In this document: piece after piece, positions 35,950-44,089 of the stretch
Position numbering within the stretch: position 1 is the stretch's first letter
Layout: the number at the start of each line of letters is the position of its first letter
Assembly: GCF_009882975.1 (NCBI RefSeq)
Contig: NZ_WTUX01000002.1
Coordinates: 170,239 to 234,238 of the forward strand
Source of the DNA: Maritimibacter harenae
Lineage (GTDB): Bacteria > Pseudomonadota > Alphaproteobacteria > Rhodobacterales > Rhodobacteraceae
Direction of reading: 5' to 3'
DNA: 64,000 bases
The notes under the pieces: model-generated
The model's input: only the letters and a program-made list of their open reading frames with translations
What the model was told of the DNA's origin: nothing
Database searches by the model: none
Made by a program: the position numbers and the translations under genes

Positions 35950-36170
35950 GACGCCTCCGCGCGGGCGATGAGGTTGCGGATGTGGCGGGCGAAGGCCCAG
36001 GTGACCGGAATGCCGGTCACGAAACCGCCCACCACCGACTCGTAGGGCGTGAGAACCCGCCAGCCGACCCAGCTTGCGATCAGCGAGGCGAAGAAGAGGT
36101 TCACCGCCATCGCGCCCGCCCCGAAGGGATAGAGCGCAAGGTTCAGCTTGAGAAATCCCAGCCGGGTCAT
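35946..36170 (-). CDS. nnrT: Small membrane protein, nnrT-like
   Basis: Protein of 74 residues with two hydrophobic segments (LYPFGAGAMAVNLFFASLIASW and SVVGGFVTGIPVTWAFA, each shown in part). Its position between norD and nnrU is that of nnrT in the Rhodobacter norCBQD-nnrT-nnrU operon, and the symbol rests mainly on that position. It overlaps both neighbours by 4 bases. It could alternatively be described as NorF-like. Function unknown. Confidence 0.6.
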   Translation of the reverse strand: MTRLGFLKLNLALYPFGAGAMAVNLFFASLIASWVGWRVLTPYESVVGGFVTGIPVTWAFARHIRNLIARAEAS

Positions 36171-36340
36171 CTGCGGCGCACCAGCAGGTGCACGGCCAGC
36201 AGCGCGGCGATCAGCGCGAGCGAGGCCATGAGGAACCAGAATTCGGCCACCTCGGTCTGGGCCTGCGGCACCGGGCGCTCGAAGCTCGCGGCGAGAAGGG
36301 GCGTGGGCAGGGCCACGGCAAGGGCGATCAGGCGTTTCAT
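36167..36340 (-). CDS. Small single-span membrane protein in nor operon
   Basis: 57 residues from the ATG at 36340 with AGGAGAG 7 bases upstream. There is a signal-like N-terminus (MKRLIALAVALPTPLLAA), a short periplasmic stretch rich in Glu/Gln, and a C-terminal helix (FWFLMASLALIAALLAVHLL) ending in RRR. It overlaps the next gene by 4 bases and follows norD with a 1-base gap, so it is part of the operon. I do not recognise a named family. Confidence 0.68.
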   Translation of the reverse strand: MKRLIALAVALPTPLLAASFERPVPQAQTEVAEFWFLMASLALIAALLAVHLLVRRR

Positions 36341-36341
36341 G

Positions 36342-38222
36342 TCAGCTCTCCTGTGTGAGGGTTTGATAGATGTCGGGCAGGGCCCGGGGCAACCGGTCGG
36401 CGTGGGGCAGGAGGGTGAAGCCCGCGCGGCCGAAGATGCGCGCGAACCAATCCTGCCCGTCCGCATCCACGACCACGCTGTGCACGGCCTGTCCCAGTGA
36501 GCGGGCTTCGCGCACGGCCATGCGGCTGTCCTCGATCCCGTGCTGGCCTTCGTAATGGTCGAGGTCGTTGGGCTTGCCGTCGGTCAGCACCAGAAGCAGG
36601 CGGCGCGTCGCGCCTTCATCGGCCAGTTGCGCGCTCGCATGCCGGATCGCGGCGCCGAGGCGGGTGTAGTGGCCCGGGCGGAAACCACCGATCCGGGCGG
36701 TCACGGTCTCTCCCATCGGCTCGTCGAAGGCCTTGGCCTTGGTGAGGAAGACCCGGTCGCGGCGCAGCGAGGAAAAGCCCCAGATCGCCAGCCGGTCCCC
36801 GGCGGTGTCGATGCCCGCGCCGAGGGCGGCCAGCGCCTCGCGCGCGACCTCGATCACCGAACGGTCGCCCAGGTGCGCCTCGGTCGAGCGCGAACAATCC
36901 ATGAGGATGGCCACCGACAGGTCACGCGCCATCGGCCGGGTTGCCTGCCAGATCCGGTCGCTTCCCTCGCGCCCGGCGGCGATGTCTGCGCGCGAGGCCA
37001 CGACCGCGTCGAGGTCGAGGTCGTCCCCGTCGATCTGTCGCGGCAGGATCACGCGGCGCGGATGGAGCGGCGCGAACTGCCGCTTGACGCGTGCCACGAG
37101 CTTCGGATCGGGGCGATACCCCTCGGCGGGTACCGCCGGGGCCTCGAGCACACGGGTGTGGTCGGCCATGTAGTCGCCGCTGCGGCGGTTCCATTCGGGG
37201 TAGGTGAACTTGCCCGCCAGCCGCTCGTGTTCGGCGTCCTGCGGCGACAGGTCCAGCGACAGGCGCAACCGCGTGGCCGCGCGCTTGGAGTTCTTGCTCA
37301 GCGTGATCTCGTCCTGGTCGTCGGCCGCCTTCTGGGCGTTCTCGTCGTCGTCGTCCTCGACCATGCGGTTGAGGTTGAGGCTTTCGGCCCAGGACAGGAT
37401 CGACTCGAAACGGTGGACGATGAAGCTGTCGCGGCGCTCGGCCTGGTCGCGGTCTTCGCGGCGTCCGGCCTTGCGGCCGTCCATCGCGGGCGCCGGCGCT
37501 TCGGGGGGAACATCGTCGTTTGCGGCTGCCTTGCCGGGGGCCGGATGTGTCAGGCGCAGCCAGATCGGGACCGGCGCATAGGTGCGGTAGCCGCGCGGGG
37601 CGGGGCAGTCGAGACATTCCTCGTCGCGCGATTGCCCCGCGAGCTGGTCGAGGATCAGGCGTTCGATCCCGGCCTCGCAGCGTGGCAGGCCCGTGCGCTT
37701 GCGGCTTTCGACCAGATGGGCGCACATCGCCGCGTAGGGCGCGCGCAGGCCGGGGCAGGCGGCATAGACGCGATCGGAGGCGATCGCGATGGCGGCGATT
37801 TCCGCACGGTCGGCCGACAGCGGGTCGGACAGCGGCCGCGGGCGCTCCACGACAGCGGCGAGTGCGGCGAGCCAGAGGTAGGCCGCGCGGTTCAGTGCGC
37901 GGTCGGGAAAGGTCGCGATGACGGGAGGCAGGCCGAGCCTGTCTCCGTCGAAGCCCGCCACGTGGGCGCGTTCGCGCGCGGTGCCGAAGCGGCGCGCGCC
38001 CAGCACGCGGTGGGGCGAGGCGGTGGCGGCGACCGGGCCGATCTCGACCCCCGGTTCGCCGCCGAGCGCGCGGTAGAGCGTGGCGACGCTGGCGTGCACG
38101 CGCGCCAGCTCCACTGCGCAGTCATCGTGGGTGGTCTCGGCGCCCGCCCGTGACACGAGATCGTGCCACAGGCTGCCCACTGCCTCTTCGGGTTCGAGAA
38201 AATCGAGGGGGGTCATGCGCAT
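36342..38222 (-). CDS. norD: Nitric oxide reductase activation protein NorD
   Basis: Protein of 626 residues with a C-terminal von Willebrand A domain. The MIDAS motif DCSRS lies in VAILMDCSRSTEAHLGDRS, followed by TRLGAAIRHASAQL and LVLTDGKPNDLDHYEG (key LTDGKPND). The middle is highly charged (EDDDDENAQKAADDQDE), typical of NorD/CbbO proteins. With the AAA+ partner NorQ it inserts the non-haem iron of NorB. I chose the ATG at 38222, which overlaps the norQ stop as TGATG. Confidence 0.92.
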   Translation of the reverse strand: MRMTPLDFLEPEEAVGSLWHDLVSRAGAETTHDDCAVELARVHASVATLYRALGGEPGVEIGPVAATASPHRVLGARRFGTARERAHVAGFDGDRLGLPPVIATFPDRALNRAAYLWLAALAAVVERPRPLSDPLSADRAEIAAIAIASDRVYAACPGLRAPYAAMCAHLVESRKRTGLPRCEAGIERLILDQLAGQSRDEECLDCPAPRGYRTYAPVPIWLRLTHPAPGKAAANDDVPPEAPAPAMDGRKAGRREDRDQAERRDSFIVHRFESILSWAESLNLNRMVEDDDDENAQKAADDQDEITLSKNSKRAATRLRLSLDLSPQDAEHERLAGKFTYPEWNRRSGDYMADHTRVLEAPAVPAEGYRPDPKLVARVKRQFAPLHPRRVILPRQIDGDDLDLDAVVASRADIAAGREGSDRIWQATRPMARDLSVAILMDCSRSTEAHLGDRSVIEVAREALAALGAGIDTAGDRLAIWGFSSLRRDRVFLTKAKAFDEPMGETVTARIGGFRPGHYTRLGAAIRHASAQLADEGATRRLLLVLTDGKPNDLDHYEGQHGIEDSRMAVREARSLGQAVHSVVVDADGQDWFARIFGRAGFTLLPHADRLPRALPDIYQTLTQES

Positions 38223-39016
38223 CACCCGTAGACGCTGGCGGCCAGGTCACGCAGCGCCTGCTGCGTGTCGGGCTCGTCCGACAGGGGTTCGATCACCGCC
38301 GTCTCGAGCGCCCGGTCGACGCGCATGCCGCCCGCGATCAGGGTCGCGGCGTAGATCAGGAGGCGGGTCGACACCCCTTCCTCGAGATCCATGCCGGACA
38401 GCGCCCGCACGTGACCGGCGAGCCTGACGAGTGCGGCCGCGCGGCCCTCGTCGAGCCCGGATTCGCGCGCCACGACGCCTGCCTCGATGGCCGGGTCCGG
38501 GAAGTCGAAGCCGATCGACAGGAACCGCTGCCGCGTCGAGGGCTTCAGCTTCTTCAGCACGTTCTGGTAGCCGGGGTTGTAGCTCGCCACCAGCATGAAG
38601 CTGTCGGGGGCGCGCAGCTCCTCGCCGGTCCGGTCGATGACCAGGCGGCGCCGGTCGTCGGTGAGCGGGTGCAGGACGACGGTGACGTCCTTGCGCGCCT
38701 CCACCACCTCGTCGAGGTAGCAGATCCCGCCCTCGCGCACCGCCCGGGTGAGCGGGCCGTCGACCCAGACCGTTTCGCCCCCCTTGATGAGGTAGCGTCC
38801 GATCAGGTCCGCGGCCGACAGGTCGTCATGGCAGGCCACGGTGTGGAGGGGCAGGCCCAGCCGGGCCGCCATGTGCTCCACGAAGCGCGTCTTGCCGCAG
38901 CCGGTCGGCCCCTTCAGAAGAAGGGGCAAACCGTTGTTTTGGGCCAGTTCGAACACGTCGCATTCGTCCGATTGGGCCGTGTAGAAGGGCAGGTCGTTGA
39001 TCATGTCCAGCGTCAT
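38222..39016 (-). CDS. norQ: NorQ AAA+ ATPase
   Basis: MoxR-type AAA+ ATPase of 264 residues, the usual NorQ length. Walker A is LKGPTGCGKTRF near residue 35, Walker B ICYLDEVVEA, and sensor 1 FMLVASYNPGYQ. It acts with NorD in maturation of the nitric oxide reductase. Its start is 3 bases after the norB stop, and its stop overlaps norD. Confidence 0.93.
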   Translation of the reverse strand: MTLDMINDLPFYTAQSDECDVFELAQNNGLPLLLKGPTGCGKTRFVEHMAARLGLPLHTVACHDDLSAADLIGRYLIKGGETVWVDGPLTRAVREGGICYLDEVVEARKDVTVVLHPLTDDRRRLVIDRTGEELRAPDSFMLVASYNPGYQNVLKKLKPSTRQRFLSIGFDFPDPAIEAGVVARESGLDEGRAAALVRLAGHVRALSGMDLEEGVSTRLLIYAATLIAGGMRVDRALETAVIEPLSDEPDTQQALRDLAASVYG

Positions 39017-39019
39017 GGC

Positions 39020-40366
39020 TCACTCTCCTGCCGGCACGGCCGCGGGGCCGGGCTTGACGACTTCGCGGCGCACCACCGTCATCGAATAGAGGAACAGGAG
39101 GGCACCCAGCACCACCGCCACGCCGGAGCCGAAGCGCATGATGTAGAACAGGTCGAGCTGGTCCTGCACGTCCATGTAGTATTCGCCCAGGATCCGCTGC
39201 ATGTGCGTCTGGATCGTGCCTGCGAAGGTCAGGGTGAAGGTCATGAACGCCATGCCGCCCGTCATCAGCCAGAACGAGGCCATGTTGAGCACCTGGTTGT
39301 AGGGCGCGCGCTTGAGCAGTTGCGGCATCGCGTAGGTGAACATCCCGAGGTTCAGGGCGACGTAGGCGCCGTAGAACGCGAGGTGCCCGTGAGCGGCCGT
39401 GATCTGCGTGCCGTGGGTGTAGTAGTTCACACCGTGCAGCGTGTGCAGGAAGCCCCAGACGCCCGCACCGAAGAAGGCGACGGTGGACGACCCCAGCGAC
39501 CACAGGAGCGCGGCGCGGTTCGGGTGGTTCTTGCGGCCCTTCCAGACCATCACGAAGGCGAAGGTCATCATGGCGAAGAATGGGATCACCTCGAGCGTGG
39601 AGAAGATCGAGCCGATCCACTGCCAGTAACCGGGGGTGCCGATCCAGTAGAAGTGGTGCCCGGTGCCCAGGATGCCCGAGAACAGCGCCAGCGCGACGAT
39701 GACGTAGAGCCACTTCTCGACGACCTCGCGGTCGACGCCGGTGAGCTTGAGCATCAGGAAGCCCAGGATGGCGGCCATGACGAGTTCCCAGGTGGCTTCC
39801 ACCCACAGGTGCACGACCATCCACCAGTACATCTTGTCGAGCGACAGGTTCACCGGGTTGATGAAGGCGAAGACCCAGAGCAGGCAGAGAAGCCACAAGC
39901 CCATCAGCAGGATGTTGGTGATCGCCGTCTTACGGCCCGCGAGTGCGGTCAGCGAGATGTTCACGAGGAAGATCACCGCGGCCACGAGGATGCCGAACTT
40001 GACCCAGAGCGGTTGTTCGAGGAACTCGCGCCCGCCGTGAATGCCGACGAGGTAGGAGCCGACCGCCCCCAGCGTGCCCACAAGCAGGATGATAAGCTGG
40101 ATGTAGGCGAGCTTTGGCGAGAAAAGCTCCCGCTCCGCTTCTTCCGGGACGAGGTAGTAGGCTGCACCGAAGAAGCCCAGAAGGAGCCAGACGATCAGCG
40201 CGTTGGTGTGGATCATGCGAACCACGTTGAAAGGAAGGATTTCCGAGAGCGTGTTGGGCGAGATGTAAATCCAGCCTGCGAGCAGCCCGCCCAGCACCTG
40301 GATGCCGAAAAGGGCAGCGGCGGCGAGGAAGTAGTACTTCGCCACGGATTGCGATTGGTATTTCAT
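39020..40366 (-). CDS. norB: Nitric oxide reductase large subunit
   Basis: Haem-copper-family membrane protein of 448 residues with 12 predicted helices, cNOR type. The His ligands are visible: HTNALIVW (low-spin haem b), HLWVEATWE (FeB His with nearby Glu), GTGHHFYW (two FeB His), and THGTQITAAHGHLAFYG (haem b3 and b). It reduces two NO to N2O with electrons from NorC. It is short, without the N-terminal extension of qNor, which agrees with the separate norC gene 12 bases upstream. Confidence 0.96.
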   Translation of the reverse strand: MKYQSQSVAKYYFLAAAALFGIQVLGGLLAGWIYISPNTLSEILPFNVVRMIHTNALIVWLLLGFFGAAYYLVPEEAERELFSPKLAYIQLIILLVGTLGAVGSYLVGIHGGREFLEQPLWVKFGILVAAVIFLVNISLTALAGRKTAITNILLMGLWLLCLLWVFAFINPVNLSLDKMYWWMVVHLWVEATWELVMAAILGFLMLKLTGVDREVVEKWLYVIVALALFSGILGTGHHFYWIGTPGYWQWIGSIFSTLEVIPFFAMMTFAFVMVWKGRKNHPNRAALLWSLGSSTVAFFGAGVWGFLHTLHGVNYYTHGTQITAAHGHLAFYGAYVALNLGMFTYAMPQLLKRAPYNQVLNMASFWLMTGGMAFMTFTLTFAGTIQTHMQRILGEYYMDVQDQLDLFYIMRFGSGVAVVLGALLFLYSMTVVRREVVKPGPAAVPAGE

Positions 40367-40378
40367 GTCGGTGTCTCC

Positions 40379-40831
40379 TCAGCCGGCGTCGTTCGGCGGC
40401 CAGTTCTGGGTGTTGGTCTGGTCGGCCCAGCGGAGGAATTCGGCCAGGCCGCGCATTTCCTCTTCGGTGATCTCGAAATGCGGCATCTGCCGGCGGCCCT
40501 CGATTCCCGACGGCTGTGCCTCCATCCAGCCCTTGAGCACTTCGTAGGCCATCTCGGGGTCTTCGATGACGCCCCAGCGGGTCATCACGTTGCCCACTTC
40601 GGGGGCGAAGTATGCGCCTTCCCCGTGCAGCGTGTGGCAGTTGATGCAGGAGTGGCGTTCCCACACCTCCTTGCCCAGCTTGATCTCTTCGGTGATCGGC
40701 GCGCCCGCGGTCGACGTCTTGACGATGTAGCGGTGGCTTTGCGCCGTGAGGGCCACGAACACGACGACGAAGAAAAGGCTTCCCCCGTAGAACACGTTCC
40801 TGGCCCGTGATTTCGTGAATATCTCTGACAT
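40379..40831 (-). CDS. norC: Nitric oxide reductase cytochrome c subunit
   Basis: Membrane-anchored c-type cytochrome of 150 residues. A single N-terminal helix (FYGGSLFFVVVFVALTA) precedes the haem motif C62-I-N-C65-H66 and a Met ligand in RRQMPHF. It hands electrons from soluble carriers such as pseudoazurin to NorB. It is the first gene of norCBQD-orf-nnrT-nnrU, with an NnrR-type box at 40893-40906, about 70 bases upstream of its start. Confidence 0.96.
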   Translation of the reverse strand: MSEIFTKSRARNVFYGGSLFFVVVFVALTAQSHRYIVKTSTAGAPITEEIKLGKEVWERHSCINCHTLHGEGAYFAPEVGNVMTRWGVIEDPEMAYEVLKGWMEAQPSGIEGRRQMPHFEITEEEMRGLAEFLRWADQTNTQNWPPNDAG

Positions 40832-40892
40832 GTCACGGTCCCGGTTGTTGGTGTCGATGGCAGACCCCTACCGGGGCCGGGACGCGCCGATG

Positions 40893-40906
40893 TTGCGCAA
40901 ACGCAA
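40893..40906. promoter_or_regulatory. NnrR/FNR-type box in the norC divergent promoter
   Basis: TTGCGCAAACGCAA is a perfect TTGCG/CGCAA dyad of the TTG-N8-CAA class. It lies 62 bases before the norC start and 54 before the DUF1858 gene start, so it can serve either or both directions. Confidence 0.72.
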
Positions 40907-40959
40907 AGAACGGGTGGAATGCACGCGGCAGGGTGGGTCCAGTGAAGGAGCCCACGAGA

Positions 40960-41178
40960 ATGCGCCGTAGACCTGATTTCGATGACCCGGACCTGCCGCT
41001 GGCGACGCTGTTCGCCACGTGGCCCGACCTCGTGGAGCCCTTCATCGCACGCAAGATGCTGTGCCCCGGCTGCCTGGTGGCGCCATTTCACACGATCACG
41101 GATGCCTGCGAGGAATACGACCTGGAGGAAGACGCGTTCCGCGCCGAGTTGCGCGCGCGGGTGGCCGAGAAGCTCTAG
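40960..41178 (+). CDS. DUF1858-family small protein with redox CxxC
   Basis: 72 residues from the ATG at 40960 (AAGGAG 9 bases upstream). It has LATLFATWPDLVEPFIARKMLCPGCLVAPFHTI-type sequence, of which the CPGC pair and the preceding repeated hydrophobic pattern are the hallmarks of the DUF1858/hybrid-cluster-associated disulfide domain. It is divergent from norC at a shared NnrR-type box and overlaps the regulator's stop by 4 bases. A role in nitrosative stress or iron-sulfur/NO repair is an inference from location. Confidence 0.75.
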   Translation: MRRRPDFDDPDLPLATLFATWPDLVEPFIARKMLCPGCLVAPFHTITDACEEYDLEEDAFRAELRARVAEKL

Positions 41179-41870
41179 CCGTGCGCGCCGCTCAGGAGCA
41201 CCAGCTCGTGGGGTCTCGTGACCACCACGTGTTTGCGCCGTGAGGACACCACCCCGGCCTTCTCCCAGGCCGAGAGCAGGCGGCTCACGGTGTGCAGCGT
41301 CGTCCCGGTCATGTCCGAGATGTTCTGGCGCGTGACGGGAAAGCCGATCTCGATCCCCTCGTCGGTGCGCCGTCCGCTCTGGTTCATCATCCGCAGAACG
41401 GCGCTCGCCACGCGTTTCTCGACGGCCTGGGTGGCCATCTCGGTCAACGTCATCTGGATTTCGCCCAGCCGCTTGCCCAGCGTCCGGTAACTTTCGGTCG
41501 CGAAGCCCGGGTACTCGCCGGTAAACTTCTCCCACAACGACATCGGCCAGGACAGCGCGATCGTCTCGGCCGCCGCGATGGCGGTGGCGGGATAGGTGTC
41601 GCGCGCAAGCGCCTTGGCGATTCCGAAGAGCTGCCCGGGCGAGATGTGGAGCACGATGATCTCTTCGCCGCCCTCCGTGGCGCGCACCACGCGCAGGTAG
41701 CCGTCGAGAAGGAGGAAAAAGCGGTCCGCGTCGTGCCCCTCGCGGAAGATCGCCGCGCCCTCGTCATACCGGCGCGACACCGCGTGATCGAGGATCTCGC
41801 GAATCTGGCCGCGGTCGAGCTGGCTGAACGGGGGAAGGTCCACCAGGAGGCTTTCGTCGAGTTTTGGCAC
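41175..41870 (-). CDS. nnrR: Crp/Fnr-family regulator, NnrR-like
   Basis: Protein of 231 residues from the GTG at 41870. The cAMP-binding-like domain (FREGHDADRFFLLLDGYLRVVR) is followed by a helix-turn-helix with VTRQNISDMTGTTLHTVSRLLSAWE (recognition part TTLHTVSRLL). The Cys cluster of FNR is absent, so it is an NO-sensing NnrR/DNR-type factor and not an oxygen sensor. The frame is open to an ATG at 41951, but that would place the TTG-N8-CAA box inside the coding region. It lies between norC and pseudoazurin and probably drives the boxes at 33199, 40893 and 41886. Confidence 0.8.
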   Translation of the reverse strand: MPKLDESLLVDLPPFSQLDRGQIREILDHAVSRRYDEGAAIFREGHDADRFFLLLDGYLRVVRATEGGEEIIVLHISPGQLFGIAKALARDTYPATAIAAAETIALSWPMSLWEKFTGEYPGFATESYRTLGKRLGEIQMTLTEMATQAVEKRVASAVLRMMNQSGRRTDEGIEIGFPVTRQNISDMTGTTLHTVSRLLSAWEKAGVVSSRRKHVVVTRPHELVLLSGAHG

Positions 41871-41885
41871 GAATGATCCGCGAGT

Positions 41886-41899
41886 TTGTCGAAATGCAA
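41886..41899. promoter_or_regulatory. NnrR/FNR-type box upstream of pseudoazurin
   Basis: TTGTCGAAATGCAA fits TTG-N8-CAA. Its centre is about 76 bases before the pseudoazurin ATG, good spacing for activation of that gene. It is only 16 bases upstream of the GTG chosen for the regulator, so in that direction it would more likely repress. Confidence 0.62.
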
Positions 41900-41968
41900 C
41901 GTTCGGCGCCGGCAAATACCGCAAAACCCGCTCAGACGAAACAACAGACATGAACAAAGGATGCTCTG

Positions 41969-42394
41969 ATGAAACCGCTTCTTCTCTCCGCCGCGCTCGC
42001 CCTCGTCGCCTTCGGCGCCCAGGCCGAGACATACGAGGTCAAGATGCTCAACAAGGGCGAGGCCGGCGCGATGGTTTTCGAACCCGCCTTCGTCCAGGCC
42101 CAGCCCGGTGACGTGATCCGTTTCGTCCCCACCGACCGTGGCCACAACGTCGAGGACATCGACGGGATGCTGCCCGAAGGGGTGGAGGGCTTCCGCACCA
42201 ATTTCAACGAGGAATTCGAGCTGACGGTCGACGCCGAGGGCCTCTACGGCATCAAGTGCACCCCGCACTACACGATGGGCATGGTCGCCCTGATCCAGGT
42301 GGGCGAGCCGGTGAACCTCGATGACGTTGCCGACCTTCGCCAGAAAGGCAAGGCAAAGGCCCGGATGGCCGACCTGATCGCACAGGTGCAGTGA
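41969..42394 (+). CDS. Pseudoazurin
   Basis: Blue copper electron carrier, 141 residues with a cleavable signal ([11 protein letters not shown]). The type 1 copper ligands are His in TDRGHNVED, Cys and His in [11 protein letters not shown], and the Met in that same stretch. It carries electrons to NirK and possibly NorC in the periplasm. An NnrR-type box lies upstream and a strong intrinsic terminator at 42423-42451 follows, so it is probably a single-gene transcript. Confidence 0.95.
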   Translation: MKPLLLSAALALVAFGAQAETYEVKMLNKGEAGAMVFEPAFVQAQPGDVIRFVPTDRGHNVEDIDGMLPEGVEGFRTNFNEEFELTVDAEGLYGIKCTPHYTMGMVALIQVGEPVNLDDVADLRQKGKAKARMADLIAQVQ

Positions 42395-42422
42395 CGTCCC
42401 GTCCCTTCGTCACGGCACAAGG

Positions 42423-42451
42423 AAGGGCGGCGCGGCCTGCGCCGCCCTTTT
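42423..42451 (+). terminator. Intrinsic terminator after pseudoazurin
   Basis: AAGGGCGGCGC (42423-42433) pairs with GCGCCGCCCTT (42439-42449) around GGCCT, ending in a TTTT run. It lies directly before the nnrS ribosome site, so nnrS needs read-through or its own promoter. Confidence 0.85.
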
Positions 42452-42470
42452 AACACTGGAGGAACCGCAC

Positions 42471-43661
42471 ATGTCCGACCGCCGCACATACACCGGCCCT
42501 GCGCTTCTGTCCGCCGGTTTCCGTCCCTTCTTCCTGCTGGCAAGCCTCTTCGGCGCGACCGCGATCGCGCTGTGGCTCGCGGTGTGGGACGGGGCGCTCT
42601 CCATCACGTCCGTCTTCGCGCCGGTGGACTGGCACGTTCACGAGATGATCTTCGGCTACGGCGCGGCCGTGGTCGCTGGGTTCCTCTTCACCGCCGTTCC
42701 CAACTGGACCGGCCGGCTGCCGACACGCGGCTGGCCGCTGGCCACGCTGGCCCTTGTCTGGATCGCTGGACGCCTCGCCGTGGCGGGGCTTCTCGGCTTG
42801 GGCCCCGTCGCCGCTCTTGTCGTCGATCAGCTCTTCCTGCTCCTCGTCGGCGCGATGATCGCGCGCGAGATCGTGGCGGGACGCAACTGGCGCAACCTCA
42901 AGGTGCTGATCCCCGTCACGCTGTTCTGGGTCGCCAACATCGCCTTCCACGTCGAGGCCCTGCGCACCGGTGTCGCGCTGACCGGGCATCGCGCGGGCAT
43001 CGCGATCCTGATCTTCCTGATCATGCTGATCGGCGGGCGGATCCTCCCGAGCTTCACCCGCAACTGGCTCGTGAAGGCTGGGCACGCGGACCGGCCCGTG
43101 CCGTTCGGACGCTTCGACGGCTTCGCGATCTTCACGGGGGTCGCGGCGTTGGTGTTCTGGGTGGGCGCGGCATCCGGCCTGACGGCGGCACTGGTGATGC
43201 TCATGGCCGCGGCCCTGCATGTGGCGCGTCTCCTGCGCTGGCGTGGCTGGCTGACCTGGCGTTCGCCGCTTCTTCTGATGCTCCACGTCGCCTATGCCTT
43301 CATCCCGGCCGGGTTCACCGTCGCGGCCCTGTCGGCCGTGGGCGCCGCGACCCCGGCGGCCACGGCGCACGTGCTTGCGATCGGCGCGGTGGCGAGCATG
43401 ACCGTGGCCGTGATGATCCGCGCCACGCTGGGTCACACCGGCCGCCCGCTTGAAGCCGGCCCCTTCCTCACGGCCGCCTTCGCGGCCCTCGTCATCGCCA
43501 CGGGTCTTCGCGTCGCCGCCGAGGTGATGCCGGGCCTGCACGGTGCCTTCGTCAACATGGCGGGGACCCTTTGGGTGGCGGCCTACCTTGGCCTCTCGGG
43601 CGGGCTGATCGTCCCGGTCGTGATGCCCAAGCCCGACGCGCGGCGACCGTCCGGCGGCTGA
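42471..43661 (+). CDS. nnrS: NnrS family haem-copper membrane protein
   Basis: Polytopic membrane protein of 396 residues with about 12 hydrophobic segments. The family motif HVHEMIFGYGAAVVAGFLFTAVPNWTGR is present in part as HVHEMIFGYG and AVPNWTG, and there are further conserved blocks GGRILPSFTRNWL and MIRATLGHTGRPL. NnrS proteins relieve nitrosative stress and belong to the NnrR regulon in Rhodobacter. GGAGG lies about 9 bases upstream of the ATG, which directly follows the pseudoazurin terminator. Confidence 0.93.
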   Translation: MSDRRTYTGPALLSAGFRPFFLLASLFGATAIALWLAVWDGALSITSVFAPVDWHVHEMIFGYGAAVVAGFLFTAVPNWTGRLPTRGWPLATLALVWIAGRLAVAGLLGLGPVAALVVDQLFLLLVGAMIAREIVAGRNWRNLKVLIPVTLFWVANIAFHVEALRTGVALTGHRAGIAILIFLIMLIGGRILPSFTRNWLVKAGHADRPVPFGRFDGFAIFTGVAALVFWVGAASGLTAALVMLMAAALHVARLLRWRGWLTWRSPLLLMLHVAYAFIPAGFTVAALSAVGAATPAATAHVLAIGAVASMTVAVMIRATLGHTGRPLEAGPFLTAAFAALVIATGLRVAAEVMPGLHGAFVNMAGTLWVAAYLGLSGGLIVPVVMPKPDARRPSGG

Positions 43662-43800
43662 CCCTGATGCGACAAAATGTTCATAAATTCGCATTGGTGC
43701 ATGAAATCGTGCGATGTAGCGTGGAGAGATCGAGACCGCGGGCATGGCCCGGGGGCCGGGACCGGCCCCCCACCGGCGGACCTGCAAAGTGAGGTGGCAC

Positions 43801-44016
43801 ATGATCCTGAACGGGCATCCTGTCGAAGGCGAGGTGTTTCACACCCGCCACCTGGCCACGGGCGAGGCGTTCCTCGCCGCGATATTCGCGACCCCGGTCG
43901 CGGCCCGCTCGGGCGACACGGTCTCCGTGCCCCGGCACGGCCGGCACGTGATTTCCCACTCCACCCGTTTCGGCGTGAACACGGTGTTCTTCCTGACCCC
44001 CGTGGGCACCGCCTGA
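43801..44016 (+). CDS. Hypothetical small protein next to nnrS
   Basis: 71 residues from the ATG at 43801 with TGAGG about 10 bases before. It has no signal, membrane helix or Cys. It contains several His (FHTRHLATGEAF, HGRHVISHSTRFG) and a C-terminal NTVFFLTP strand. The 139 bases upstream hold no clear NnrR box. I do not recognise it. A soluble His-rich protein co-located with NO genes might bind metal, but this is speculation. Whether it is expressed is not certain. Confidence 0.5.
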   Translation: MILNGHPVEGEVFHTRHLATGEAFLAAIFATPVAARSGDTVSVPRHGRHVISHSTRFGVNTVFFLTPVGTA

Positions 44017-44089
44017 CGCGCCCCGAACGACGGTGCTGTCATGGCCCCCTGATCTCCGGTAGTCTGGCCCCGGAGAAAAGGAGGCCATC

